A stretch of 7,718 bases of DNA, taken from an uncultured Paenibacillaceae bacterium (GTDB taxonomy: Bacteria; Bacillota; Bacilli; Paenibacillales; DA-C8). This document shows, piece after piece, positions 1 to 5,677 of this stretch; position 1 is the first letter of the stretch; the number at the start of each line of letters is the position of its first letter. Made by a program: the position numbers and the translations under genes. The notes beneath the pieces are model-generated. The model saw nothing but the letters and a program-made list of their open reading frames with translations, was not told the DNA's origin and ran no database searches. Location of the stretch: the NCBI GenBank assembly GCA_937957685.1, contig CALGAO010000074.1, positions 1-7,718 on the forward strand, read 5' to 3'.

Positions 1-168
1 GCATATTGCAAGGACCGAAGCAAAGCAGCACAACAGGTATGGCACTCAAAGCACTTCGTGGATAACGGCAAAAAAAATTCTGACAAATCACTTCTGTTTG
101 ATGAAAGAACGAAGCAAAGCGCTTACAAGGCAGAGGTTCCTTCGGAGTTCGCGTTCCAGGCATCTTAA
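1..168 (+). CDS. possible C-terminal fragment of an unidentified gene, truncated by the left edge
   Basis: Reading frame 1 is open from the first base to a TAA at 166-168, giving about 55 residues (ends ...EVPSEFAFQAS). The product would be hydrophilic and rich in Lys, Ser and Gln. I do not recognise it. Against coding: the third codon positions are only about half G/C, unlike the strongly GC-biased genes downstream; frame 2 is also open as far as 170-172; and no terminator hairpin follows the stop. It could be the tail of a gene acquired from elsewhere, a decayed gene, or simply non-coding DNA that happens to be open. Confidence 0.2.
   Translation, partial: AYCKDRSKAAQQVWHSKHFVDNGKKNSDKSLLFDERTKQSAYKAEVPSEFAFQAS
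16..120. repeat. pair of 11-bp direct repeats (CGAAGCAAAGC)
   Basis: CGAAGCAAAGC occurs at 16-26 and again at 110-120, 94 bp apart. A looser relative (GCGAAGCAGAGTGC) lies at 2541-2554 in another intergenic stretch. The repeats fall in the stretch upstream of the antiporter promoter. They may be chance matches or remnants of a dispersed intergenic repeat. I cannot tell which from this window. Confidence 0.3.
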
Positions 169-211
169 ATGACTGCCCACGCTAGCTTGACACTGACTTC
201 CCTCGGTTCCA

Positions 212-241
212 TTGACAATGGGTGTGCCTGAACGTTATAAT
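212..241 (+). promoter_or_regulatory. consensus sigma-A promoter of the antiporter gene
   Basis: TTGACA at 212-217 and TATAAT at 236-241 match both consensus hexamers exactly, with an 18-bp spacer. Transcription would start near 247-249, leaving a leader of about 105-115 nt before the antiporter start. The leader contains a terminator-like hairpin, described separately. A second TTGACA at 187-192 has no suitably spaced -10 element. The stretch 169-211 shows nothing else that I can identify. Confidence 0.75.
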
Positions 242-286
242 GGGTCATGCAGCAATTTCAGTTGAATAGCACGTGGATTTGCGGAG

Positions 287-314
287 GAGTCTGTCATCAT
301 CAGGCTCTTTTTTT
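287..314 (+). terminator. intrinsic terminator-like hairpin in the 5' leader (possible attenuator)
   Basis: GAGTCTG (287-293) pairs with CAGGCTC (301-307), with one G-U pair and a 7-nt loop (TCATCAT), and is followed directly by seven T's (308-314) and, after GA, six more T's. It lies between a perfect promoter (212-241) and the antiporter start near 356. Read-through would therefore have to be controlled, or the promoter makes a short RNA of about 65 nt. Only about 40 nt separate the predicted transcription start from the hairpin, which is short for a classical riboswitch aptamer. The structure is visible; the regulatory role is inference. Confidence 0.5.
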
Positions 315-355
315 GATTTTTTCGCATGTCAGAATCAAGAATTGCTGGAGGAGGA

Positions 356-1582
356 ATGCAATTGGTACTGGAATTTATCCTGCAAATTGTCATTGTCTTA
401 TTCTTCGTAAAGCTCGCCGGACATATCAGCGTGATCCTGGGACAACCCTCCGTGCTTGGCAAGATCATCGTCGGCATCCTGCTGGGTCCTGCGGTGCTCG
501 GCTGGGTGCATCATTCGGAAGTGCTGGAGGTGTTCAGTGAGATCGGGGTCCTGCTCCTGATGTTCCTCGCGGGACTGGAGGCCAATCTGAAGGAACTGAA
601 CAACAATATGAAAGCCGCCTTGCTTGTCGCCGTTGGCGGGGTCGTCGCACCGATCCTGATGACTTACTGGATCGCGCAGATGTTTGGCTTCACGGTGGCG
701 GAAGCGATCTTCATGGGCTTGCTGCTCGCCGCAACCTCGGTCAGCATTTCCGTCCAGACGCTGAGAGAGCTGGGATGGCTGAATACGAAGGAAGGCTCGG
801 CCCTGCTGGGCGCGGCCGTGCTGGATGACATCATCGTCGTCATCCTGATCGCGGTGGCTTCGGGGGTTTTCGGCATCTCGGCTTCGGAAGGCGGCGCGGA
901 CACGAACGTCTGGTGGCTGTTGGGCAAGATGGCGATCTTCTTCGTTGTCCTGTTTATCGCTGCCAAATGGGTGGTGCCGCACTTCATCAAGCTGTTCGCC
1001 CGGTTCAAGGTGACCCAGGTGGTGCTGAGCGCGGGGCTGATCATCGCGTTCGCCTGCGCCTATTTTGCCGAGTCGCTCGGCGTAGCCGGCATCATCGGAA
1101 CCTTCTTCGCCGGCGTTGCGATCGGGCAGACGAAGTTCAAGGAAGAGATCGAGCACAAGGTCGATCCGATCGCCAATGGACTTTTCATTCCGTTCTTCTT
1201 CGTCAGCATCGGACTGTCGGTTACCTTCGACGGAATCGGCAGCCAGGTCGGGTTCCTCGTTGTCTTCACGATCATCGCCCTGTTGTCGAAGCTCCTCGGC
1301 TGCGGCCTGGGGGCGAAGCTGTCGGGATTCAACTACCGATCCTCTCTGGGGATCGGTGCAGGGATGGTATCCCGCGGCGAGGTCGCCCTGATCCTGGCGG
1401 CGATGGGACTGGAGAACGGCTTGTTGCATCCTGAATACTATACGTCGGCCATCATCGTGGTCATCCTGACGACCGTCGTCACCCCGCCGATGCTCAAGCT
1501 GATATTCGGCAACCGCCACGAAGAAGCGGCCAGCGTCGCCAGCGGCAAACGGGAGCATGCCCACGATTCGCTGGGCATATGA
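356..1582 (+). CDS. CPA2-family Na+(K+)/H+ antiporter, GerN/NapA type
   Basis: Integral membrane cation/proton exchanger, expected to use the proton gradient to expel Na+ (or K+) and help pH and salt homeostasis. The 408-residue product is almost wholly hydrophobic, with about 12 or more membrane segments. It has the family hallmarks: PSVLGKIIVGILLGP near the N-terminus (residues about 31-45), TSVSISVQ (about 127-134), the paired aspartates of VLDDI (157-158, ion-binding, as in electrogenic NapA-type exchangers rather than the Q-D pair of Kef), and GMVSRGEVAL (about 336-345). No RCK/TrkA domain follows; the tail is a short His-rich stretch. Start: GGAGGAGG (347-354) favours ATG 356 (close spacing) or TTG 362 (7-nt spacing). 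ATG 326 is in frame but has no ribosome binding site. Substrate specificity (Na+ or K+) cannot be read from the sequence. GerN-type proteins can act in spore germination, but nothing here shows that. Confidence 0.9.
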   Translation: MQLVLEFILQIVIVLFFVKLAGHISVILGQPSVLGKIIVGILLGPAVLGWVHHSEVLEVFSEIGVLLLMFLAGLEANLKELNNNMKAALLVAVGGVVAPILMTYWIAQMFGFTVAEAIFMGLLLAATSVSISVQTLRELGWLNTKEGSALLGAAVLDDIIVVILIAVASGVFGISASEGGADTNVWWLLGKMAIFFVVLFIAAKWVVPHFIKLFARFKVTQVVLSAGLIIAFACAYFAESLGVAGIIGTFFAGVAIGQTKFKEEIEHKVDPIANGLFIPFFFVSIGLSVTFDGIGSQVGFLVVFTIIALLSKLLGCGLGAKLSGFNYRSSLGIGAGMVSRGEVALILAAMGLENGLLHPEYYTSAIIVVILTTVVTPPMLKLIFGNRHEEAASVASGKREHAHDSLGI

Positions 1583-1692
1583 CCGGAACTGACTGTCGGA
1601 TATGGCCGGAATCGTTCGGCACTGGCGGCGGAATCGGATTTCACGCATTCATTTGTTGAAAGTATGAGATTGATCGAAGGGAGTTATGCACG

Positions 1693-2310
1693 ATGCATCC
1701 TGGAATCATTCATGCTGTCGCAACGACGGAGCGCGTCGTCGCACTTACGTTCGACGACGGCCCAGACGCGGTGTACACGCCGCAGCTGCTGGACATCTTC
1801 AGGCAAGTCGGGGGCAAGGCGACCTTCTGCATGGTGGGCTCGCAGATCGACCGGAATCCGGATGTGGCCGCCGCCGTCCATGCTGCGGGACATGAGCTCG
1901 CCAATCATACGTACACGCATCCGTTCCTGACCCGTATCGATCTCGATGCTGCGCGTCAGGAGCTGATCCGGACGGAGGAACGGATTCGCGAGGTGACGGG
2001 AGGGGAGCCGGTACGAACCTTCCGGCCGCCGTTCTTCGACGCGAATGATGCGATCATCGCGTTGGCGGAAGAGTTGGGCTACAAGTCCCTCGGCGCGACC
2101 AACCTGGAGGCGCGTGACTGGGATCAGCCGGGCGTGGAGCACATCGTGGTCCATTCGCGGGCCGCGGTGAACCCCGGCAGCATCCTGATCTTCCATGACG
2201 GTTTCGGCGACCGCTCGCAGACGGTGGAGGCCGTGCGCATCCTCGTCGGCGAGCTGGCGGAGGCGGGCTATCGCTTCGTAACCGCGAGCGAGCTGCTCGG
2301 GCTCGCCTGA
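1693..2310 (+). CDS. polysaccharide deacetylase (carbohydrate esterase 4 / NodB-homology) family protein
   Basis: Metal-dependent deacetylase of N-acetylated sugars (peptidoglycan, chitin oligomers or similar); the actual substrate is unknown. The 205-residue protein is essentially one NodB domain with all five family motifs: TFDDGPD (19-25, catalytic base D21, metal ligand D22), HTYTH (72-76, metal ligands H72 and H76), RPPFF (111-115, Phe where Tyr is usual), the DW of motif 4 (142-143), and LIFHD (165-169, catalytic H168). There is no signal peptide or membrane anchor, so as annotated it would stay in the cytoplasm, which is less usual for the family. AAGGGAG (1677-1683) sits 9 nt before ATG 1693, supporting this start; an ATG at 1686 is out of frame. 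It lies 110 bp after the antiporter gene with no clear promoter or terminator between, so co-transcription is possible. Confidence 0.9.
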   Translation: MHPGIIHAVATTERVVALTFDDGPDAVYTPQLLDIFRQVGGKATFCMVGSQIDRNPDVAAAVHAAGHELANHTYTHPFLTRIDLDAARQELIRTEERIREVTGGEPVRTFRPPFFDANDAIIALAEELGYKSLGATNLEARDWDQPGVEHIVVHSRAAVNPGSILIFHDGFGDRSQTVEAVRILVGELAEAGYRFVTASELLGLA

Positions 2311-2340
2311 TCGCCGCCGTCGTCGTGCGGCCACCGGGTC

Positions 2341-2371
2341 GAACCCCCGTGCCTTTCAGGCGCGGGGGTTC
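2341..2371 (+). terminator. strong hairpin after the deacetylase gene, poor T-tail
   Basis: A 13-bp stem (2341-2353 with 2359-2371, one G-U pair) closes a 5-nt TTTCA loop. The core is CCCCCG/CGGGGG, so it is very stable. The following bases (CGTCTGT) are only weakly T-rich, so it may act as a partial terminator or an mRNA 3'-end stabiliser. It begins 31 bp after the deacetylase stop. Confidence 0.5.
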
Positions 2372-2374
2372 CGT

Positions 2375-2401
2375 CTGTAAGCCGAAATGACCTGCTTACA
2401 G
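2375..2401. repeat. 8-bp perfect inverted repeat between two hairpins
   Basis: CTGTAAGC (2375-2382) and GCTTACAG (2394-2401) form a perfect inverted repeat around an 11-nt loop, followed by GTTTCTCC. It lies between the hairpins at 2341-2371 and 2425-2468. It could be an accessory terminator stem or a protein-binding site; the short mixed tail makes it a weak terminator. Confidence 0.4.
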
Positions 2402-2424
2402 GTTTCTCCAACATTCCACTTTAC

Positions 2425-2471
2425 AGGCGTCCATCCAGGTCTCCCCTTGTGAGACCCGGGGGACGCCTTTT
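2425..2471 (+). terminator. intrinsic terminator separating the deacetylase from the lanFEG operon
   Basis: AGGCGTCC (2425-2432) pairs with GGACGCCT (2461-2468), and the inner arm GGTCTC/GAGACC (2438-2443 with 2451-2456) extends the stem, with small internal mismatches. TTTT follows (2468-2471). It should stop transcription arriving from the deacetylase gene. From here to about 2560 I see no gene or clear site. Confidence 0.7.
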
Positions 2472-2571
2472 GTACGTTCATCGACTTCTTACGATAGCAG
2501 TGTGATGATGACATGGGAGCCTGGTTGATCCGTGTGTGGAGCGAAGCAGAGTGCCGAACAAACTTTTTATC

Positions 2572-2606
2572 TTCTTTATGATTTCTTTATTTTTGCCTGT
2601 TAGGAT
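2572..2606 (+). promoter_or_regulatory. candidate response-regulator operator and -10 of the lanFEG operon
   Basis: Two copies of TTCTTTAT (2572-2579 and 2583-2590) start 11 bp apart, one helical turn, as expected for tandem binding of an OmpR-family regulator. They contain TCT-N8-TCT (2573-2586), the arrangement described for NisR-controlled nisin promoters. A possible -10, TAGGAT, lies at 2601-2606, 14 nt after the second TCT, and there is no good -35, which fits an activator-dependent promoter. The region is T-rich, so chance is a real alternative. A second reading of the promoter, TTGCCT (2593-2598) with TAAGAA (2614-2619), has a short 15-bp spacer. Confidence 0.4.
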
Positions 2607-2629
2607 GATCCCGTAAGAACAAACAGGCA
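2594..2629. repeat. 8-bp inverted repeat in the lanF leader
   Basis: TGCCTGTT (2594-2601) and AACAGGCA (2622-2629) are perfect inverted repeats 20 nt apart, ending 8 nt before the lanF ribosome binding site. It could be an operator half-site pair or, if transcribed, part of a leader hairpin. No T-run follows, so it is not a terminator. Confidence 0.4.
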
Positions 2630-2651
2630 TAATCAGAAAGGAGTTCATCTC

Positions 2652-3374
2652 ATGAATCACTCATCCACATACATTCTGCAAACGGATCGGCTATGCAAGC
2701 AATTCAAGGGACAGACCGCCGTCAATCAGGTTTCCATCGGCGTCAGGCGCGGCACCGTATACGGACTGCTCGGTCCCAACGGAGCGGGCAAGACGACATT
2801 CCTCAAGATGATCGCCGGTCTCCTGAAGCCAACTGACGGCAAGATCCTATTCGACGGCAAGCCATGGAGCCGGGCAAGTCTCGAGCAGATCGGGGCCCTG
2901 ATCGAATCACCCGCCCTGTACGGCAACCTGACCGCGCGGGAAAACCTCAAGGTTCATACGATGATGCTGGGACTGCCCGAGTCGCGCATAACGGAAGTGC
3001 TGGAAACGGTGGACCTCACCCACACGGGGCGGAAGAGAGCTTCCCAGTTCTCGCTCGGGATGAAGCAAAGGCTGGGCATCGCGATCGCCCTGCTCAAGCA
3101 GCCGCGCCTGCTCATCCTCGATGAGCCGACGAACGGACTGGACCCGATCGGCATCCAGGAGCTGCGGGAGCTGATTCGCTCCTTCCCGGCGCAAGGCATC
3201 ACGGTGCTGCTTTCCAGCCATGCGCTATCGGAAGTGGAACAGATCGTGGACGATGTGGGCATCATCAGCGGCGGGCAGCTGCGATATCAGAGCCGGTTGG
3301 ACAGGGAGACCGATCTGGAGTCGCTGTTCATGGAAGTCGTCATGGAGTCGAAGAGAGGGGGAGCGGCAAGATGA
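2652..3374 (+). CDS. lantibiotic-immunity ABC transporter ATP-binding subunit (LanF; MutF/EpiF type)
   Basis: ATPase that would drive removal of a lantibiotic or other cationic peptide from the cytoplasmic membrane with the two permeases encoded next to it. The 240-residue protein has all nucleotide-binding motifs: Walker A GPNGAGKT (41-48), a glutamate (E85, in GALIESPALY) where most ABC proteins have the Q-loop glutamine, signature FSLGMKQR (133-140), Walker B LLILDEP (153-159, catalytic E158) and the switch histidine H190. The E-loop is a recognised trait of LanF proteins. AAAGGAG (2637-2643) lies 8 nt before ATG 2652. The stop overlaps the next start (ATGA), indicating translational coupling. 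The family is secure; the peptide handled (lantibiotic, bacitracin-like or host defence peptide) is not visible. Confidence 0.93.
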   Translation: MNHSSTYILQTDRLCKQFKGQTAVNQVSIGVRRGTVYGLLGPNGAGKTTFLKMIAGLLKPTDGKILFDGKPWSRASLEQIGALIESPALYGNLTARENLKVHTMMLGLPESRITEVLETVDLTHTGRKRASQFSLGMKQRLGIAIALLKQPRLLILDEPTNGLDPIGIQELRELIRSFPAQGITVLLSSHALSEVEQIVDDVGIISGGQLRYQSRLDRETDLESLFMEVVMESKRGGAAR

Positions 3375-4129
3375 GCAAGATGATCGCGTCCGAACTGTTG
3401 AAGTACAAGAGGAGCTTCGCTGGCAAGCTTGCGTTGATCGCGCCGATGTTCTTCGGCGTGTATGGTCTGGTCCTCCATCTCTATCTGCCTGAACAGGCGA
3501 GTCTGTCCTGGGATCTGCTGCTCAGCATGGTCTTCAACTGGTGGCCGGTGCTGTTCGTCCCTCTGGGCATTGCGCTCCTGTGCACGCTGGCGGAGAATCG
3601 GGAGAAGCGGGCGGGCAACTACCGCAGCATCTATTCCAACAACATCAGCCTGAGCAAGCTCTGGTTCAGCAAGATTGTTGCAGTCGGTCTGTATATGTTG
3701 CTATCATCCGTAGTGTTGATGATCGTTGTATTGGCTTTGGGATATTGGAAGGCGGAGGGGACGCTTCCCCTGCTCAGCATCGTGGAAGCGAGCCTGCTGA
3801 TCTGGCTCCTCGCGTGCAGCCTGATTCCGCTCCATCTGTTCCTGGCGGCTCGCTTCGGCGTGTTCGCCGGACTGATCTCGGGAGTCGCGGCGATGCTCCT
3901 CGGGGTGCTCAGCGCGCCTGAGTCTTACTGGCTGTTCGTTCCGTGGAGCTGGGCGACGCGCCTCATGGCCCCGGTGATCGGCGTTCATCCGAACGGGGTG
4001 ACGCTGTCGCCTGGCGACCCGCTCCTGGATGCGTCCGTCATCCCGATCGGGATCGGGGCATCGCTCCTGTTCCTGGTCTTGTCCGCCCTGATAACCGGCT
4101 TCTGGTTCGCGCGAAGAGAGGTGCGTTGA
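3371..4129 (+). CDS. lantibiotic-immunity ABC transporter permease (LanE; MutE/EpiE family)
   Basis: First membrane subunit of the LanFEG transporter. The 252-residue protein opens with a short cytoplasmic helix (ASELLKYKRSF, residues 6-16) typical of this family and has six predicted membrane segments at about 19-39, 54-74, 100-124, 132-155, 160-181 and 222-246. A cytoplasmic loop ENREKRAGNY (75-84) corresponds to the QEEQAGSF loop in the partner permease, showing the two are distant paralogues. Its ATG overlaps the lanF stop by 4 bp, with a GAGAGGGGGAG ribosome binding site just upstream. Only 2 bp separate its stop from the next start, so the three subunits should be made together. Length is normal for the family (about 240-250 residues). 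Confidence 0.9.
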   Translation: MSKMIASELLKYKRSFAGKLALIAPMFFGVYGLVLHLYLPEQASLSWDLLLSMVFNWWPVLFVPLGIALLCTLAENREKRAGNYRSIYSNNISLSKLWFSKIVAVGLYMLLSSVVLMIVVLALGYWKAEGTLPLLSIVEASLLIWLLACSLIPLHLFLAARFGVFAGLISGVAAMLLGVLSAPESYWLFVPWSWATRLMAPVIGVHPNGVTLSPGDPLLDASVIPIGIGASLLFLVLSALITGFWFARREVR

Positions 4130-4131
4130 CG

Positions 4132-4872
4132 ATGACGATCTTGCGCTTGCTGCGGGCGGACTGGCTGAAGCTGAAGCGGACGCCGGTTCGCTGGGCGGTC
4201 TTCGCGGCGACCATCAGCTATCCGCTGCTGCTGCTGTGGTATTTCTCCACATACAAGGTCACGCCCGCGCTGCCTGAGATGATCTATCAGGCGTTCTTCG
4301 AGGTGTGGGGCTCGTTCCTGCCGATCATCCTGGGCGTGCTGACGGGACTCATGGGCTTGCAGGAGGAACAGGCCGGCAGCTTCAGCGCGGTGCTCGGTTC
4401 CCCCGCGTCCCGGTTCCTCATCTGCGCCAGCAAATGGCTGCTGCTCATCCTCATGCTGGCCGGCAGCCTGGCGGTATCGACGGCGATCCTGGTGCTTGGC
4501 ATGTCGTATGGCCTGGGCCTTGAAGGCTTCGATGCGCGGGTGTTTATGGAAGGGGCGCTGCTGAGCATGGCAGGCACCCTGGCGCTGAGTGTGCTGCATC
4601 TGTGGCTGAGCTTCGCCCTGGGCATCGGCGCCAGCGTCGGGATCGGCGGAGCGGGGGTGCTCGTGGCCGCGATCGTCGGCGCCACCGTCGTCGGTGACCC
4701 CATCTGGGAAGTGGTTCCCTGGGCGTGGCCGTTGAGGCTGGCGATGCATCCGTTGGTTCCCGGGATCGCACTGTTCCCGGGTCTGCTGTATGCGATGCTG
4801 GTTTTTGTTGTCATGGCCGTACTCAGTCTGGTATGGTTTCATCAATGGGAAGGGCGCAGGGCTGAGGAATAA
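4132..4872 (+). CDS. lantibiotic-immunity ABC transporter permease (LanG; MutG family)
   Basis: Second membrane subunit of LanFEG. The 246-residue product starts MTILRLLRADWLKLKRTP, a typical MutG N-terminus, and has six predicted membrane segments at about 20-40, 58-76, 101-124, 142-162, 167-187 and 212-236. Conserved family features include the QEEQAGSF loop (78-85) after the second segment and the VPWAWPLRL stretch (195-203), which mirrors VPWSWATRL in LanE. The frame stays open upstream to an ATG at 3943, but that part lies inside lanE; ATG 4132 has GAGAGG (4116-4121) about 10 nt upstream and gives the expected length. It is followed by a 90-bp gap before the regulator gene, in which I see no terminator and no convincing promoter. 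Confidence 0.9.
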   Translation: MTILRLLRADWLKLKRTPVRWAVFAATISYPLLLLWYFSTYKVTPALPEMIYQAFFEVWGSFLPIILGVLTGLMGLQEEQAGSFSAVLGSPASRFLICASKWLLLILMLAGSLAVSTAILVLGMSYGLGLEGFDARVFMEGALLSMAGTLALSVLHLWLSFALGIGASVGIGGAGVLVAAIVGATVVGDPIWEVVPWAWPLRLAMHPLVPGIALFPGLLYAMLVFVVMAVLSLVWFHQWEGRRAEE

Positions 4873-4962
4873 CGAAAGGCCTGAAGCTGTTCTCCACATG
4901 GACAAGAAGGTAACATCGCGAATGGTTTATATCATGAAACAATCGCCAAGGAGAGGGATTGG

Positions 4963-5655
4963 ATGGCACGAATCTTGATCATCGATGACGCGGAAGATCT
5001 GGTCACCCTGCTGAAGGACGAGCTGGAGGCAAGAGGCCATGAGGTGTTGACGGCCTATGACGGAGAAGCAGGAGTCAGGCAGGCGAAGCAACAGCCCGAC
5101 CTGATCATCCTTGACATCATGATGCCGAATATGGACGGGTTCGAGGTATGCCGGGCGATCCGCGACGAAGTGCTGTGTCCGATCATCTTCCTCAGCGCGA
5201 AGCAGTCCGAGGCAGACCGCGTCAAGGGCCTCACCCTGGGCGGGGATGACTATGTGCTCAAGCCCTTCGGGCTGAGGGAGCTCCTGGCGCGCATCGAGGC
5301 GAATCTGCGGCGCGAGCAGCGGGCCCAGTATCTGAATGCGGAGCACAAGCGGCCGAAGCTGTTCTTCGGCAAGCTCGGCCTGGATCTCAGGGAGCGCTCC
5401 GTCGTGATCGAAGGCCAGCCGATCCCGCTGACGCGCAGGGAGTATGAGATCATCGAGCTGCTCGCCGTGCACAGCGGTCAGGTGTTCTCCCGGGAACAGA
5501 TCTATGAGAAGATATGGGGGTATGATGCGGAAGGGGATTCGTCCACCGTGGTCGAGCACGTGAAGAAGATACGGGCCAAGCTCGCCGCTGTCGATCCGCA
5601 TACGGAATATATCGCGACGGTGTGGGGGATCGGCTACAAGTGGAACAGAAAATAA
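4963..5655 (+). CDS. OmpR/PhoB-family response regulator (SpaR/NisR/CprR-like)
   Basis: DNA-binding regulator, probably phosphorylated by the kinase encoded next and activating the transporter operon. The 230-residue protein has a receiver domain (1-115) with acidic pair D8-D9, phospho-acceptor D51 (in LIILDIMMP), switch S78 (FLSAK) and K100 (KPF), all intact. The C-terminal winged helix (about 130-228) shows LTRREYEIIELL, then EQIYEKIWG and VVEHVKKIRAKL (recognition helix region), ending with the family's GIGYKW hairpin. AAGGAGAGG (4948-4956) precedes ATG 4963 at good distance. Binding to the TCT-N8-TCT repeat upstream of lanF is an inference from the family and the 11-bp repeat spacing, since OmpR-type regulators commonly bind tandem direct repeats. 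Confidence 0.93.
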   Translation: MARILIIDDAEDLVTLLKDELEARGHEVLTAYDGEAGVRQAKQQPDLIILDIMMPNMDGFEVCRAIRDEVLCPIIFLSAKQSEADRVKGLTLGGDDYVLKPFGLRELLARIEANLRREQRAQYLNAEHKRPKLFFGKLGLDLRERSVVIEGQPIPLTRREYEIIELLAVHSGQVFSREQIYEKIWGYDAEGDSSTVVEHVKKIRAKLAAVDPHTEYIATVWGIGYKWNRK

Positions 5656-5677
5656 CGCTGACAGAGGAGCGCATGCC

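Noticed and set aside
326..355. ATG 326 as start of the antiporter
   Set aside because: It is preceded by T-rich DNA without a ribosome binding site and adds MSESRIAGGG, which is largely a translation of the true ribosome binding site region. ATG 356 or TTG 362 is better.
1604..1619. Hairpin GCCGGAATCGTTCGGC between the antiporter and deacetylase genes
   Set aside because: The stem is short and no T-run follows, so a terminator call is not supported.
398..1648. Long reverse-strand open frame (416 codons) opposite the antiporter gene
   Set aside because: Its product is an Asp/His/Gln/Arg-rich, low-complexity mirror of a membrane protein gene with GC-biased codons, without a ribosome binding site or family motif. 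The + strand gene has clear motifs.
3943..4131. N-terminal extension of the LanG permease to an upstream ATG
   Set aside because: The extra 63 residues lie inside the lanE gene in another frame, are charged and Pro-rich, and have no counterpart in MutG proteins. ATG 4132 has a ribosome binding site and gives normal length.
4899..4933. Internal promoter for the regulator-kinase pair (TGGACA with TATATC)
   Set aside because: The spacer would be 23 bp, too long for a sigma-A promoter.
4898..4978. Small open frame of 26 codons between lanG and the regulator gene
   Set aside because: No ribosome binding site before its ATG, it runs over the regulator's own ribosome binding site and start, and the peptide has no leader/core features of a lanthipeptide precursor.
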